This document shows, piece by piece, positions 51,962-62,966 of a stretch of DNA of 64,000 nt. The DNA is from MGOM01 sp035455265. Lineage in GTDB: Bacteria > Chloroflexota > Anaerolineae > Anaerolineales > E44-bin32. The stretch covers positions 1 to 64,000 of the forward strand of contig DATIFK010000002.1 of NCBI GenBank assembly GCA_035455265.1, in the 5' to 3' direction. Position 1 is the stretch's first letter. The number at the start of each line of letters is the position of its first letter. Both the position numbers and the translations under genes were made by a program. The notes below the pieces were generated by a model, which saw only the letters and a list, made by a program, of their open reading frames with translations, had not been told where the DNA came from and searched no databases.

Positions 51962-52867
51962 TCAGGCCGCCGCGATGAGTTGCAGGGCAGCGCCCCAGAA
52001 GAGCACTCCCACGACGACCGCCAGTCCCCACATGCCGTACGCCAGGAGCCGATCACCCTCCGATCTGTACAACCAACCACCCAGGAGGGCGTCGACCACC
52101 CAGCATAAGCCCGCGGTCAGCGGCAGGAAAAGCAATCGGCCGGGAGGCACCAGCAGGTTGGGCTGGCCTGCAGCGTCAAATCCAAAAGGGATTAGAGCCG
52201 CGGCATGGGAGAGGGAGGCGCCCAGATAGCCCAACAACCCGATGGGCAGGGCCAAGCCGAGCAGGACCAGCCAGCGCGCCGTCTTGTCCTCCCACAACCG
52301 GTCCGAAAAGAACTCGGGCCGCACCGACAGGGGGGTGACCTTCTCGAGCGGGCCGAGGCGCGTGGCCCGCACGAAGGCTTCCAGAAAAGCCTTGGGATCG
52401 GGCGGTGAGATGGCGAGCACGCGGCCGCCGGTGGCGACCAACAACGTCTCGGCGGCGGACCGCGTCGAAAGGAATTCGATCGGACCGACCCCCTCGACCC
52501 GGCCCTCCCCCACAACGCATCCAGGCCACCACAAGCCGCGCGCCGGCCGCAGGCTGAGCCTCATCTCTTCGGGAACAGGCTGCAGGACAACCTCCGCCAT
52601 GGGCGCTTCTTCGAGGCGAAGCCCCCAGCGCAAGCGAAGAGCGTTGCGGTCGATTCGATAGCGGGCTGTCAGCAGGCCATACAGGCGGTAGGCGGCAACG
52701 ACGGCCAGGGGAGCCCCCGCCAGCGGCATAAGGGTCCACAACACCAACCACGGGGATAGCGCCGCGCGTCCGATCTGAGCCAGGCCGATGGCCGCAGCCG
52801 CCAGGCCTGCCAGGAGCAGGCCGATCCCGATCAGCAGGCCGGTGCGCAGAGGCGGTCGACAGTCCAT
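51962..52867 (-). CDS. Membrane protein with PH-like domain
   Basis: 301 residues. Two N-terminal membrane helices, a central domain (about 70-180: YRIDRNALRLRWGLRLEEAPMAE and EFLSTRSAAETLLVATGG by position) that reads like a bacterial PH/YdbT-type beta domain, then three C-terminal helices. Role unknown. ATG 52867 puts the start directly before the first helix; an in-frame start 36 nt upstream falls inside a terminator-like hairpin. It is the first gene in a group with DUF92. Confidence 0.6.
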   Translation of the reverse strand: MDCRPPLRTGLLIGIGLLLAGLAAAAIGLAQIGRAALSPWLVLWTLMPLAGAPLAVVAAYRLYGLLTARYRIDRNALRLRWGLRLEEAPMAEVVLQPVPEEMRLSLRPARGLWWPGCVVGEGRVEGVGPIEFLSTRSAAETLLVATGGRVLAISPPDPKAFLEAFVRATRLGPLEKVTPLSVRPEFFSDRLWEDKTARWLVLLGLALPIGLLGYLGASLSHAAALIPFGFDAAGQPNLLVPPGRLLFLPLTAGLCWVVDALLGGWLYRSEGDRLLAYGMWGLAVVVGVLFWGAALQLIAAA

Positions 52868-52879
52868 CGGGGAATGCAA

Positions 52880-52908
52880 CGGGGGTGCGCCTGGGAGCAG
52901 CACCCCCG
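52880..52908 (-). terminator. Terminator-like hairpin after ilvE
   Basis: CGGGGGTGC pairs with GCACCCCCG across an 11-nt loop, 23 nt after the ilvE stop on the minus strand. No T-run follows. Confidence 0.5.
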
Positions 52909-52930
52909 TCGAAAGCGCATCAACGGACGA

Positions 52931-53875
52931 TCAGCGAGCAGCGGCCGGCTCGCGAACGTAGACAGGCTCGTTCCAATGGCGGTACTTCCGCAACCGGCCG
53001 CGCACGACGTCCTGGTACATCTGGCGCATCTGCCCGGTCACCGGGCCCATGACACCGTCGCCGACCGGCCGGTGGTCGATACGTGTCACAGCCGTCACCT
53101 GGGCGGCGGTTCCTGTCAGGAAGAGCTCGTCGCAGACGTAGACCTCGGTGCGGTCGATGTGCCGCTCGACGACGGGCAGCCCCAACTCGTCCTGGGCGAG
53201 GGTGATGATGGTGCGGCGGGTGATCCCCTCCAGGATGTTGTCGGTCACCGGCGGCGTGATCAACACGTCGTTGCGCACCATGAAGACATTCTCGGCGCTG
53301 CCCTCGGAGATGTGGCCCTCGTTGGTCAACACCAAGGCCTCATCGAAGCCCGAACGGACGGCGTCGGTCTTGATGAAGGCCGAGTTGATATAGGCGCCGG
53401 TGATCTTGGCCCGGGCCGGCACGGCATTGTCGTCGATGCGGCGCCACGACGAGAACGTGACGTGGGCTCCCTCGTCCCGATCCACATAGCGGTCGAAGGG
53501 GACGGCAAACATGGTCAGCTCATCGTGCAGGTCGTGGAGCCGGACGCCGATGATCTCGTCGGATTTGTACACCAGCGGGCGGATATAGCAGTCCTGGCGG
53601 AGCCCTTCCGCCTGAAGCAAGCGCAACGTGATGTCGCGCAAGTCCTCTTCCGTGAGGTCGATGGTGGCGCACAGCATGCGCGCCGAATGCAGCAGGCGGT
53701 GGTAGTGGTCGAGGATACGGAACACGAACAGCTGTTCCTCCTCGGGGTTCCAGTAGCCGCGCAGACCTCCGAACGCCCCTGTGCCGTAGTTCAGCGCGTG
53801 AGTCATCACGCCGACTTTGGCCTCGCTGTAAGGGACCATCTTGCCTTGGAAGTATGCGAAGCGGGGAAGGGTCAC
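52931..53875 (-). CDS. ilvE: Branched-chain amino acid aminotransferase
   Basis: 314 residues, fold-type IV PLP enzyme. It catalyses the last step of Leu, Ile and Val synthesis and the first of their breakdown. The PLP Lys lies in AYINSAFIKTDAV, and EGHISEGSAENVFMVRNDVL and LEGITRRTIITLAQDELGL are family blocks. GTG 53875 follows AGGAGGT at good spacing; a longer in-frame start lacks similarity. A TATAAT box lies 87 nt upstream. No other branched-chain biosynthesis gene is nearby. Confidence 0.93.
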   Translation of the reverse strand: MTLPRFAYFQGKMVPYSEAKVGVMTHALNYGTGAFGGLRGYWNPEEEQLFVFRILDHYHRLLHSARMLCATIDLTEEDLRDITLRLLQAEGLRQDCYIRPLVYKSDEIIGVRLHDLHDELTMFAVPFDRYVDRDEGAHVTFSSWRRIDDNAVPARAKITGAYINSAFIKTDAVRSGFDEALVLTNEGHISEGSAENVFMVRNDVLITPPVTDNILEGITRRTIITLAQDELGLPVVERHIDRTEVYVCDELFLTGTAAQVTAVTRIDHRPVGDGVMGPVTGQMRQMYQDVVRGRLRKYRHWNEPVYVREPAAAR

Positions 53876-53962
53876 GGTGGGCCACCTCCTGCAAGGCGCC
53901 ACGCGGCCTGATGGATCACGGCCACGGCCTCCCCTGAGGGTGGGGGTCCGCCTTGCCTGGGT

Positions 53963-53968
53963 ATTATA
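53963..53968 (-). promoter_or_regulatory. -10 box (TATAAT) of ilvE
   Basis: Perfect TATAAT on the minus strand, 87 nt before the GTG. The rest of the 326-nt gap to dnaK shows only the dnaK terminator. Confidence 0.5.
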
Positions 53969-54149
53969 GCCTCCCGACAAGAGGGTGGGAAGCCTGCAAG
54001 ACTAACGCTTGACCTACGACATTCCTCCTTATGGGGACGTCGCTGCCCGAATCCGCAAGGACGTCAATTCGACTCGTCCGGCCAATCCCCACCCTACCCA
54101 CCCTGAGGCGGGAGGGATTATGCCTCCCAAGAGCTTGCCAACCGACGCG

Positions 54150-54178
54150 AAAAGGCCGGCCCCTAATCGGGGCCGGCC
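54150..54178 (-). terminator. Rho-independent terminator of dnaK
   Basis: GGCCGGCCCC-GATTA-GGGGCCGGCC followed by TTTT on the minus strand, 24 nt after the dnaK stop: a textbook terminator with a 10-bp perfect stem. Confidence 0.85.
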
Positions 54179-54201
54179 TCGGATACTTCGCCGCCTGAGG
54201 C

Positions 54202-56088
<1,887 letters not shown>

Positions 56089-56220
56089 AGACGCATACCT
56101 CCACTTCCCCTCCAGCCTACTCGGGCACCGCAAGAAAAGGGTTAACGCCGCATTGGAGCGAGATCAGCGACGAGGCCGGTATACTTCAGGGGGCAGTGAC
56201 GAGTGGTCAGCATGGCAGGC

Positions 56221-56261
56221 GCAGGCTTCAGCCCTGCGGCCGCAGCCTGAAGGCTGCGGCT
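56221..56261. repeat. Imperfect palindrome between dnaK and the 56330 gene
   Basis: GGCTTCAGCCCTGCGG meets CCGCAGCCTGAAGGCTGCGG at a central GCGGCCGC; the two halves are largely complementary. It may be a further intergenic repeat type. Confidence 0.5.
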
Positions 56262-56329
56262 ACCCATCGGCCCTCGGTTCCCGCGAAGGATGTCGCAGCG
56301 ATGGATAGGAGGCCAAGACGGGTGAGGGG

Positions 56330-57475
56330 ATGCCTGGTCGGCTAACCTTGATAGGCTCCGGCGAGACCGCGCCGGGTATGGTCCGGGTGCACCGGGCCCT
56401 GCTCGACTCGCTCGGCGAGCCGCCGCGCCCGGTCTTCCTCGACACGCCGGCCGGCTTCGAGCTCGGGGTGGACGGCATCGCTGCCCGGTTCGTCGAGTTC
56501 TTCCGCACCAGCCTCGATCTCGATCTGCGCGTGGCGCGCTACCGCCATCGCGACGACCCGCCGCGCGCCCAGGGCGAGGCCCTCGAGGCTTTGACCCAGG
56601 CCAACTACATCATCGCCGGCCCGGGCAGCCCGACCTACGCCGTCGACCAGCTCCGCGCGACTCCCTTCGCCGAAGCCTTGGTCCGCCGCTGGAACGCCGG
56701 GGCCCAGTTGGTCTTCGCCAGCGCCGCGACCATCTCCCTCGGCCGGCACGCGCTCCCGGTCTACGAGATCTACAAGGTTGGCCAGCCCCTGCATTGGGCT
56801 GACGGGCTGGACGTCCTCGGATCGGTCGGATATGAACTGGCGATCATCCCGCATTGGGACAATGCCGAAGGCGGTACCCACGACACCCGGGCGTGCTTCA
56901 TGGGGATGGAGAGGTTCGCTCGCTTGCGGGCGCTGCTGCCGCCCACGGCCACCGTCCTGGGGGTCGACGAACACACCGCCGTGACGCTCGACATCGACGG
57001 CGGCGTAGCCGAAGTGCGCGGCAAGGGAGGCATCACGGTGCTGCGCGGCGACGAGCAAACGGTCTACCCGAGCGGCCAATCCTTCCGCCTGGAGGCGCTG
57101 CGGCCTCCGGGCGTCGCAGCGAGTCCGGCCGGCGGAGCTCCAGCCAACCCGGCACCATCGGCGACGGCGGCTGCTATCGGGCAGGCCGCGGCATTGGTCG
57201 GCTCCGGAGATCTGCCGGGCGGGCTCCGCCTGGCGGCGGACAAGGCGCCGGGCGACCTGGCGGTGTTGCTCCATCAGGCGGCTTCGGCGGTGGAACAGGC
57301 TGAACCGTCGACGGATGACGTCGCGCCCCTGCTGGATATCCTCATCGAACTGCGCAGCAGCCTGCGGGAGCGCGGCGAGTGGGCTCTGGCCGACGGCTTA
57401 CGCGACCGATTGGAGGCCATCGGCTTCCAGCTCCGGGACACGCCCGAGGGCACGGTGTGGGTGCGCGTGCGCTAG
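56330..57475 (+). CDS. Fusion of an S51-like (glutamine-amidotransferase-like) domain with a CysS-type C-terminal domain
   Basis: 381 residues. Residues 1-240 form a peptidase S51/cyanophycinase-like fold (TLIGSGETAPGM, YIIAGPGSPTYAVDQL, FASAATISLGRHALPVYEIYK by position, GVDEHTAVTLDI). An Ala/Pro-rich linker (about 252-275) leads to a C-terminal piece (about 325-381) that matches the end of cysteinyl-tRNA synthetase: LIELRSSLRERGEWALADGLRDRLEAIGFQLRDTPEGTVW (by position). The catalytic part of CysS is absent, so it cannot charge tRNA; the tail may bind tRNA. Substrate unknown. Confidence 0.8.
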   Translation: MPGRLTLIGSGETAPGMVRVHRALLDSLGEPPRPVFLDTPAGFELGVDGIAARFVEFFRTSLDLDLRVARYRHRDDPPRAQGEALEALTQANYIIAGPGSPTYAVDQLRATPFAEALVRRWNAGAQLVFASAATISLGRHALPVYEIYKVGQPLHWADGLDVLGSVGYELAIIPHWDNAEGGTHDTRACFMGMERFARLRALLPPTATVLGVDEHTAVTLDIDGGVAEVRGKGGITVLRGDEQTVYPSGQSFRLEALRPPGVAASPAGGAPANPAPSATAAAIGQAAALVGSGDLPGGLRLAADKAPGDLAVLLHQAASAVEQAEPSTDDVAPLLDILIELRSSLRERGEWALADGLRDRLEAIGFQLRDTPEGTVWVRVR

Positions 57476-57609
57476 CCGGACCAGCCGCGTTTCGCTCTTC
57501 CATTTTCTCGTCCAAGCATCGCAGATCTTCCTCTCGGCCGGAGAGCTTTCGGGCCGGCAGCCGAATTCGCTGCAAACCACCTGCAAGGTCCAGCGGCTCC
57601 TTTCAATGC

Positions 57610-57615
57610 TAGGCT
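57610..57615 (+). promoter_or_regulatory. Putative -10 box (TAGGCT) of the histidine kinase operon
   Basis: TAGGCT ends 11 nt before GTG 57627, which supports that start. Confidence 0.3.
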
Positions 57616-57626
57616 GAGACGGAGGC

Positions 57627-59189
57627 GTGTTCCCGCCAGAGCCGGTTCACGGCCGGCCTGTTCGCGTGCGGAGGTTCTGCTTGCGAAGCGCCAACGTGCG
57701 CCGGGTTCTGCGGCAATGGCTGAGCCCGCCGCGTTTCGACAACGACGAACAGGCTCAGGCAGCCTCTCTGCTCAACACCATCTTGTGGGCGGCCCTGGTC
57801 ATTACCATGCTGACCAGCGTCATTCCGCTCTTCCTGACGAATCCCATCCCGGTCATCAGCCTCGTCATCATTGCTGTGGCCGTTGTCATGGAAGTCATGA
57901 GTCTGGTTCTTCTGCATCGAAGGCACGTCCGCCTGGCCAGCGCCATCCTTTCTTCGATGGGCATGTTGATCATCACCGGCGCCGTCTACTTCTTCGGCGG
58001 TCTGCGCGACCCGAGCTTCAATGCCTACGTTCTGATCATCCTGGTCGGCGGTTTGCTCCTCGGAGGTCGCGCCGCGGCGCTCCTGGCCGTCGGCGGCATC
58101 CTCGCCGGCCTGGTCATGCTGATGGCCGAGACAGCTGGCAGGCTGCCGGTCCCCAACTACGAGGTCACCTCCGCCCAGCGCTGGTACACCGGCGCGCTGA
58201 TCTTCTGCCTGGCAGCTGTCCTACTCGGCCTGGCCCTGCAGAGCATCCGAAACGCGTTGGCCAAGGCCAGGGCGAACGAGCAGGCCCAGCTGGAAGCCAA
58301 CCGTGAGCTGCAAGCCATACGTGAGTCGCTGGAAGAGAGGGTCCGCCTGCGCACCAAGGAACTCAGCGACAGCCATGTTCAGCTGGAACAGGCCTATCGA
58401 AGCCTGCAGGAGAATCAGCAACGTCTGCTGATCTCCGAAAAGATGGCTTCGCTTGGGCGGCTGACGGCCGGCATCGCGCACGAGATGAACACGCCGATCG
58501 CCGCCGTCCGATCCTCATTGGCCCAGCTGCAGGCCCTGGTCGACGAGTACCGGACGTCGGCCGGGGATGCGGACGTCTCGCCCGACGATCATAAGCAGAT
58601 CGCAGCCGAGATGCGGCGGGCCATCGACATCGGCAGTCTGGCCGCCGAAAGGTCGGCCAGCTTCGTCCGCGGCGTCAGGGCCCAAACGCGCGACCTGGAC
58701 CGGGAACCGGCCCTGGCCTTCGAAGTGGCACCCGTGCTGCAGGATGCGTTGATGCTTTTAAGCCACTCCCTGCGCGCGGCCAGCTGCCGCCTGGAGGTCG
58801 TCACGGACCAGGCAAGCGGCTTGCGGTTGTTCGGCTCACCCGGCCGGTTCGCCCAGGTGATCACCAATCTGGTCACCAACTCCATCGATGCCAGCGCGCC
58901 CAAGGGCGGAGGGCTCATCACGGTACGCCTGACCGGCGTTGACGGCGGACTGAGCCTGAGCGTGGAGGACCAAGGCGTCGGCATCGCGCCCGAGAACCTG
59001 GCGCGCGTCTTCGACCCGATGTTCACGACCAAGCCGTTTGGCCAAGGCACCGGGCTGGGTATGACCATCGTCCACGACATCGTCACGTCCGAATTGTCCG
59101 GGACCATCGAGATCCACAGTGAGCTGGGAACGGGAACGAAGGTCGACCTGACCCTCCCGCTCCCGCGCGAGGTCGAGCATGCCGCGTAA
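57627..59189 (+). CDS. Membrane histidine kinase
   Basis: 520 residues. Five or six membrane helices (about 45-205) form an unclassified sensor, then a coiled coil (205-270). HisKA has the phospho-His in GIAHEMNTPIAAVRSSL, and HATPase_c has NLVTNSIDASAPKGGG, DQGVGIAPENLARV and GQGTGLGMTIVHDI. The C-terminus overlaps the response-regulator gene by 11 nt, so the two should form a two-component pair. GTG 57627 is used because of the TAGGCT upstream; TTG 57681, with GGAGG before it, is an alternative. Confidence 0.88.
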   Translation: MFPPEPVHGRPVRVRRFCLRSANVRRVLRQWLSPPRFDNDEQAQAASLLNTILWAALVITMLTSVIPLFLTNPIPVISLVIIAVAVVMEVMSLVLLHRRHVRLASAILSSMGMLIITGAVYFFGGLRDPSFNAYVLIILVGGLLLGGRAAALLAVGGILAGLVMLMAETAGRLPVPNYEVTSAQRWYTGALIFCLAAVLLGLALQSIRNALAKARANEQAQLEANRELQAIRESLEERVRLRTKELSDSHVQLEQAYRSLQENQQRLLISEKMASLGRLTAGIAHEMNTPIAAVRSSLAQLQALVDEYRTSAGDADVSPDDHKQIAAEMRRAIDIGSLAAERSASFVRGVRAQTRDLDREPALAFEVAPVLQDALMLLSHSLRAASCRLEVVTDQASGLRLFGSPGRFAQVITNLVTNSIDASAPKGGGLITVRLTGVDGGLSLSVEDQGVGIAPENLARVFDPMFTTKPFGQGTGLGMTIVHDIVTSELSGTIEIHSELGTGTKVDLTLPLPREVEHAA

Positions 59190-60663
59190 GCGCCCCGCGA
59201 AATCTCCAACCGGCTACGTCGTGCTTCTGGTCGATGACAACGCGGAATACCTCGAGGCCAGCCGGATGCTGCTCGAAAACGAGGGCCACAGCGTTCTGTG
59301 CGCCGGGGATGGCGCCGGAGCGCTCGAGATCGTCCGGGAGAGACATGTCGACCTGATGTTGCTGGACTACTACATGCCGAAGATGACCGGCGAACAGGTG
59401 GTCGCCAAGCTGAGAGAGTTCAACCCTCTCATCCAGGTGATCCTGCAAACGGGATATGCCAGCGAACAGCCTCCGCGCGAGCTCCTGCGTCGCCTCGACA
59501 TTCAGGGCTACTACGATAAGAGCGAGGGCCCGGACAAGCTGTTGCTGTGGACGGACGTCGGCCTGAAGGCCGCCTATGCCGTCCAACTTCTCGAGATGAA
59601 CCGGCGAGGCCTTCGCTACATCCTGGACGCCACACCCGACCTCCACCGCATTCAACCTCTCGAGGACCTGCTTCATGGCGTCCTATGGCAGATGGCAGGT
59701 TTGCTGCATGCCTCCGATACCTTTCTGGCCGTGGTGTCCGGCGAGGCGCATCCGACGGTGCAGCCCGAGGCGGCCGAAACGTTTGTCGCCATGGTCAATG
59801 ACGACCTTGAGCTCAGCATCCGCGCCGGGACCGGCCGCTTCTCCGATCGCCCGTCGCTGGGGCTGGCCTTGCCGGATGATGAACGACGAGCCATTCAGAA
59901 GGCGATGGAGGCCGGCCGCACCGTTCAAGGGCCCCGCTCGACCATTGTTCCCCTGTCCATCCGCGAGACCTCGCTGGGCGTGATCTTCCTCGAGGCTCCT
60001 GGGCTGACGGACCAGAATCAGGACCTGCTGCGAATCTTCGCCAACCAAGCCGCCGTGGCCATTCAGAACACCCAGCTATACGAAAGGGCCACACTGGACT
60101 CGCTGACCGGTGTCTTCGGCCGGGGTTTCTTCGAGGATTGCCTGCGGCGGGAACTGCGGGCCGCGTTTCGATCCGCCGTCCCCCTCGTCGTTCTGATGCT
60201 CGACGTCGATGACATGAAGGCCATCAACGACACTCGAGGCCACCTGGCAGGCGACCACTGCCTGTCGACTTTGGGGCGCCTGCTTCGCAGCCTGGTTCGC
60301 GAGAACGATGTGGTTGGCCGCTACGGCGGCGACGAGTTTGCTTTCGTCCTCACCCGCACCGATATCGCCGAGGCCCAGATCGTGGCGCAGCGCGTCCTGG
60401 AGGCCGTCGGGCGTGCGGACTGGACGTTCGAGGACATGCCCGTCTCGGTCTCGTGCAGCCTCGGACTCGCTGAGCTGCCGCCTCACCGCTTTGAGGCCGA
60501 TTCCATTCCACGCCCGCTACCCCACGAGTACTTCGAGAGGATGGCCCAGGTCGTTATCGAGCGAGCCGACGGCGCTCTCTATCAGGCCAAGCGTGGCGGC
60601 GGGCAAGGGCTGCGGATCGGAGAGTCGGCCGACTGGTTGGACATCGTCCTCACCCCCGGCTAG
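59179..60663 (+). CDS. Response regulator with GAF and GGDEF domains (diguanylate cyclase)
   Basis: 494 residues. The receiver spans about 12-130 (LLVDDNAEYLEA, phospho-Asp in LMLLDYYMPKMTG, TGYA with the conserved Thr, YYDKSEG), the GAF-like domain about 150-305, and GGDEF about 310-490. The active-site motif RYGGDEFAF is intact, so it can make cyclic di-GMP. RENDVVGRYGGDEF holds an RxxD inhibitory site at the normal spacing, so feedback inhibition is expected. With its partner kinase it would link an unknown signal to c-di-GMP level. The cyclase domain is longer than usual between the last two strands. Confidence 0.92.
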   Translation: MPRKRPAKSPTGYVVLLVDDNAEYLEASRMLLENEGHSVLCAGDGAGALEIVRERHVDLMLLDYYMPKMTGEQVVAKLREFNPLIQVILQTGYASEQPPRELLRRLDIQGYYDKSEGPDKLLLWTDVGLKAAYAVQLLEMNRRGLRYILDATPDLHRIQPLEDLLHGVLWQMAGLLHASDTFLAVVSGEAHPTVQPEAAETFVAMVNDDLELSIRAGTGRFSDRPSLGLALPDDERRAIQKAMEAGRTVQGPRSTIVPLSIRETSLGVIFLEAPGLTDQNQDLLRIFANQAAVAIQNTQLYERATLDSLTGVFGRGFFEDCLRRELRAAFRSAVPLVVLMLDVDDMKAINDTRGHLAGDHCLSTLGRLLRSLVRENDVVGRYGGDEFAFVLTRTDIAEAQIVAQRVLEAVGRADWTFEDMPVSVSCSLGLAELPPHRFEADSIPRPLPHEYFERMAQVVIERADGALYQAKRGGGQGLRIGESADWLDIVLTPG

Positions 60664-60666
60664 AAT
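60661..60666 (+). promoter_or_regulatory. Putative -10 box (TAGAAT) of the amidase gene
   Basis: TAGAAT overlaps the stop of the preceding gene and lies 55 nt before ATG 60722. Confidence 0.35.
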
Positions 60667-60721
60667 CCGGCCTGGCGCGCGCGGATCGAACTGCGAGGTC
60701 GGCATAGCGTGGTCCCCTTCG

Positions 60722-62185
60722 ATGGATAGTCCGGCCCAGGCCGCCAACCCTTCGTCGGACAGAGCTCGGCCGCGGCCGGCACTGCCGGCGGACGATCTGA
60801 CTCAGCTAGGCGCCGTCGAGTTGTTGCGCCGGCTGCACCGCCGCGAGGTTTCAGCCGCCGAGGTGGTGGAGGCGCACATCCGCCGGATCGAGAACGTCAA
60901 TCCGAAACTGAACGCGCTGGTGACCGACACCTTCGACGAGGCCGCCCGAACCGCGCGCCGAGCGGACGAACGTATCGGCCGCGGCGGATCCCTGCCCCCG
61001 CTCCTCGGACTTCCATTCACCGTCAAGGACGCCTTCCCCGTGGCGGGGGTGCGCTTCACGGCCGGCCTGTTGCGCCGGAAGGATCACATCGCCGGCGAAG
61101 ACGCCGAGATTGTGAGGCGTATGCGGGCCGCCGGCGCCATCCTCCTCGGGAAGACCAATGTGCCCGACCTGTCCGCCTCCGTCGACACCGAGAACCTCAT
61201 TTTCGGGCAGACCCACAACCCTTGGAACCCTCAACGCTCATCCGGAGGCAGCTCCGGCGGTGAAGGTGCATTGGTGGCGGCCGGCGGATCCCCTCTGGGC
61301 ATAGGTTCGGATTTCGCCGGCAGCGTTCGGATCCCGGCGGCCTCGTGCGGGGTTCCCGGCCTCAAGACGAGCCCGGGCCGGATCCCCCTGGATGGTCACG
61401 TGCCAGAGACTCCGGTCGAGCTGTCCGGCTGGAACACCGCCGGCGCCCTCGCACGCAAAGTGGAGGATCTGAACCTTGCGCTGGCGACCCTGGCCGGCTC
61501 GGCGCGCATCCCCCTTGAATCGGTGCCGCTCCACGGGCGCAGACTCATCGTCCCCGAACCGCTCCGGGGCTATCCGCCCTCGGCCGAGAACGAGGCCGCC
61601 CTCGAGGCTTCCCTGCAGGTTCTGCGCGAGCGAGGCATGGTCCTTCAGCGCGGGGTCTTTTCCTTGGACCAAGTGCCTTTTGAATATGCCGCCTGGCTGT
61701 ATCGCTTCTGGCTCCCGTCCCTGCTGCGCCAACTCGGCGCGGGCAGGCCGATTCGGATGCTTGCCGAGGGGAAGAACCATATCGCGGGCCGCCCCACGAT
61801 CTCCCGCAAGGTCATGGCCTTGATCGCCACCATGTCGCTGACTGGCCCCTTCTTGATCGCTTCGGGACGCGGCCGGCCCGCCAGGCTGGCCTCCCTGAAA
61901 CAGGAGTTTGGCCGGGCCATCGGTGAGGAGGGCGTGGTCGTCTGGTACTGGAGCGCCTCAGGCGCACCGACGACATCTGCTTCGGGTCTCACCGGATCGT
62001 CTGGCTACACCACGGTGTTCAACGCGTTGGGAGTCCCGGCGGCCGTGGTTCCCACAGGAATGGGCCGGGGAGGCTTGCCGTTGGCGGTGCAGGTTGCGGC
62101 CGCGCCGGGAAGAGATGAAACGGCCCTCGCTGTCTGCCAGGCCATCGAGGCCGCCCTCGGTGGCTGGCGTCGGCCACCCATCTGA
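60722..62185 (+). CDS. Amidase-signature family hydrolase
   Basis: 487 residues, normal length. The Ser-cisSer-Lys triad is present: Lys in GLPFTVKDAFPVAG, then the Gly/Ser-rich signature RSSGGSSGGEGALVAAGG and GSDFAGSVRIPAASCG with the catalytic Ser. The family hydrolyses amides, including Asn/Gln-tRNA transamidation by GatA, but nothing indicates GatA here: no gatB or gatC adjoins. Substrate unknown. ATG 60722 is preferred over an upstream in-frame position inside the previous gene. Confidence 0.88.
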   Translation: MDSPAQAANPSSDRARPRPALPADDLTQLGAVELLRRLHRREVSAAEVVEAHIRRIENVNPKLNALVTDTFDEAARTARRADERIGRGGSLPPLLGLPFTVKDAFPVAGVRFTAGLLRRKDHIAGEDAEIVRRMRAAGAILLGKTNVPDLSASVDTENLIFGQTHNPWNPQRSSGGSSGGEGALVAAGGSPLGIGSDFAGSVRIPAASCGVPGLKTSPGRIPLDGHVPETPVELSGWNTAGALARKVEDLNLALATLAGSARIPLESVPLHGRRLIVPEPLRGYPPSAENEAALEASLQVLRERGMVLQRGVFSLDQVPFEYAAWLYRFWLPSLLRQLGAGRPIRMLAEGKNHIAGRPTISRKVMALIATMSLTGPFLIASGRGRPARLASLKQEFGRAIGEEGVVVWYWSASGAPTTSASGLTGSSGYTTVFNALGVPAAVVPTGMGRGGLPLAVQVAAAPGRDETALAVCQAIEAALGGWRRPPI

Positions 62186-62285
62186 ATCAGCCTGTCGAAG
62201 TACAACGGGAGCGTGCCAGCCAGGCCCGTGGTCCGGGCCGACCGGCGACCGGGGAAGTCTTGGTATCCTTGGGGACGAGGTGCCG

Positions 62286-62804
62286 ATGACCGACCTGGAA
62301 GCGTTCCGTCACGAGAAGGACGACTTCTTCCAAACGAATCCCTACAGCCCTCTTACGCCGGAACAGCAGCGCGACTTCGCTGGCCTGCGCTACTTTCCCG
62401 AGGACCCGGGCTTGAGGCTGAAGGTGCCCGTAGAACGATTCGACGCGCCGGACACGATTCGGATGCAGACCAGCACCGGGGACGTCCAGGCGTACGAGCG
62501 TTTCGGCCGCTTCAGACTGACCGTCGACGGCCAGGAAGCCGCCATGACGATCTACCGCAACGAGAACGGCTACTTTCTGCCGTTCGTCGATTCGTTGGCG
62601 GGCAAGGAGACGTACGGCGCGGGTCGCTACCTGGAACCGGAGGAACAACCGGACGGCACGTTCGTGGTGGACTTCAACCTGGCCTACAACCCGTACTGTG
62701 CGTACAACGAGAACTGGTCCTGCCCGATCACCCCGGCCGAGAACCGTGTCAAGGTGCCGATTCGGGCGGGGGAGAAGATGTATCTCAGCGGTGCACATCC
62801 GTAG
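62286..62804 (+). CDS. DUF1684 family protein
   Basis: 172 residues, no signal peptide. EAFRHEKDDFFQTNPYSPLT, LRYFPEDPGLRLKVPVER, FVDSLAGKETYGAGRYL and AYNPYCAYNENWSCPI are the usual DUF1684 blocks. Function unknown; the last block with its conserved Asn, Pro and Cys looks active-site-like. GAGGTG lies 5 nt before the ATG. It follows the amidase by 100 nt. Confidence 0.88.
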   Translation: MTDLEAFRHEKDDFFQTNPYSPLTPEQQRDFAGLRYFPEDPGLRLKVPVERFDAPDTIRMQTSTGDVQAYERFGRFRLTVDGQEAAMTIYRNENGYFLPFVDSLAGKETYGAGRYLEPEEQPDGTFVVDFNLAYNPYCAYNENWSCPITPAENRVKVPIRAGEKMYLSGAHP

Positions 62805-62825
62805 GGGCACGGCATGCCCCCCTAC
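62801..62825. repeat. Palindrome of the TAGGGGC family
   Basis: GTAGGGGCACGGCATGCCCCCCTAC, imperfect arms around GGCATG. It overlaps the DUF1684 stop region and is a likely terminator, although no T-run follows. Confidence 0.55.
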
Positions 62826-62966
62826 CACACAGGGGGATCCGCTCTTCCCTCCCCTTGAGGCTAGATGGCATGGCGGAGGGTCGCGGCCATGCTTGCGACC
62901 TACCCGCCATTCGGCGCGCCCCGATCGACTGAAATCCCATTAGGATTCCCAGGCAGGGATTGGCGC

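Noticed and set aside
56089..56210. CIRCE heat-shock operator upstream of dnaK
   Set aside because: I read both strands for TTAGCACTC and GAGTGCTAA and saw neither.
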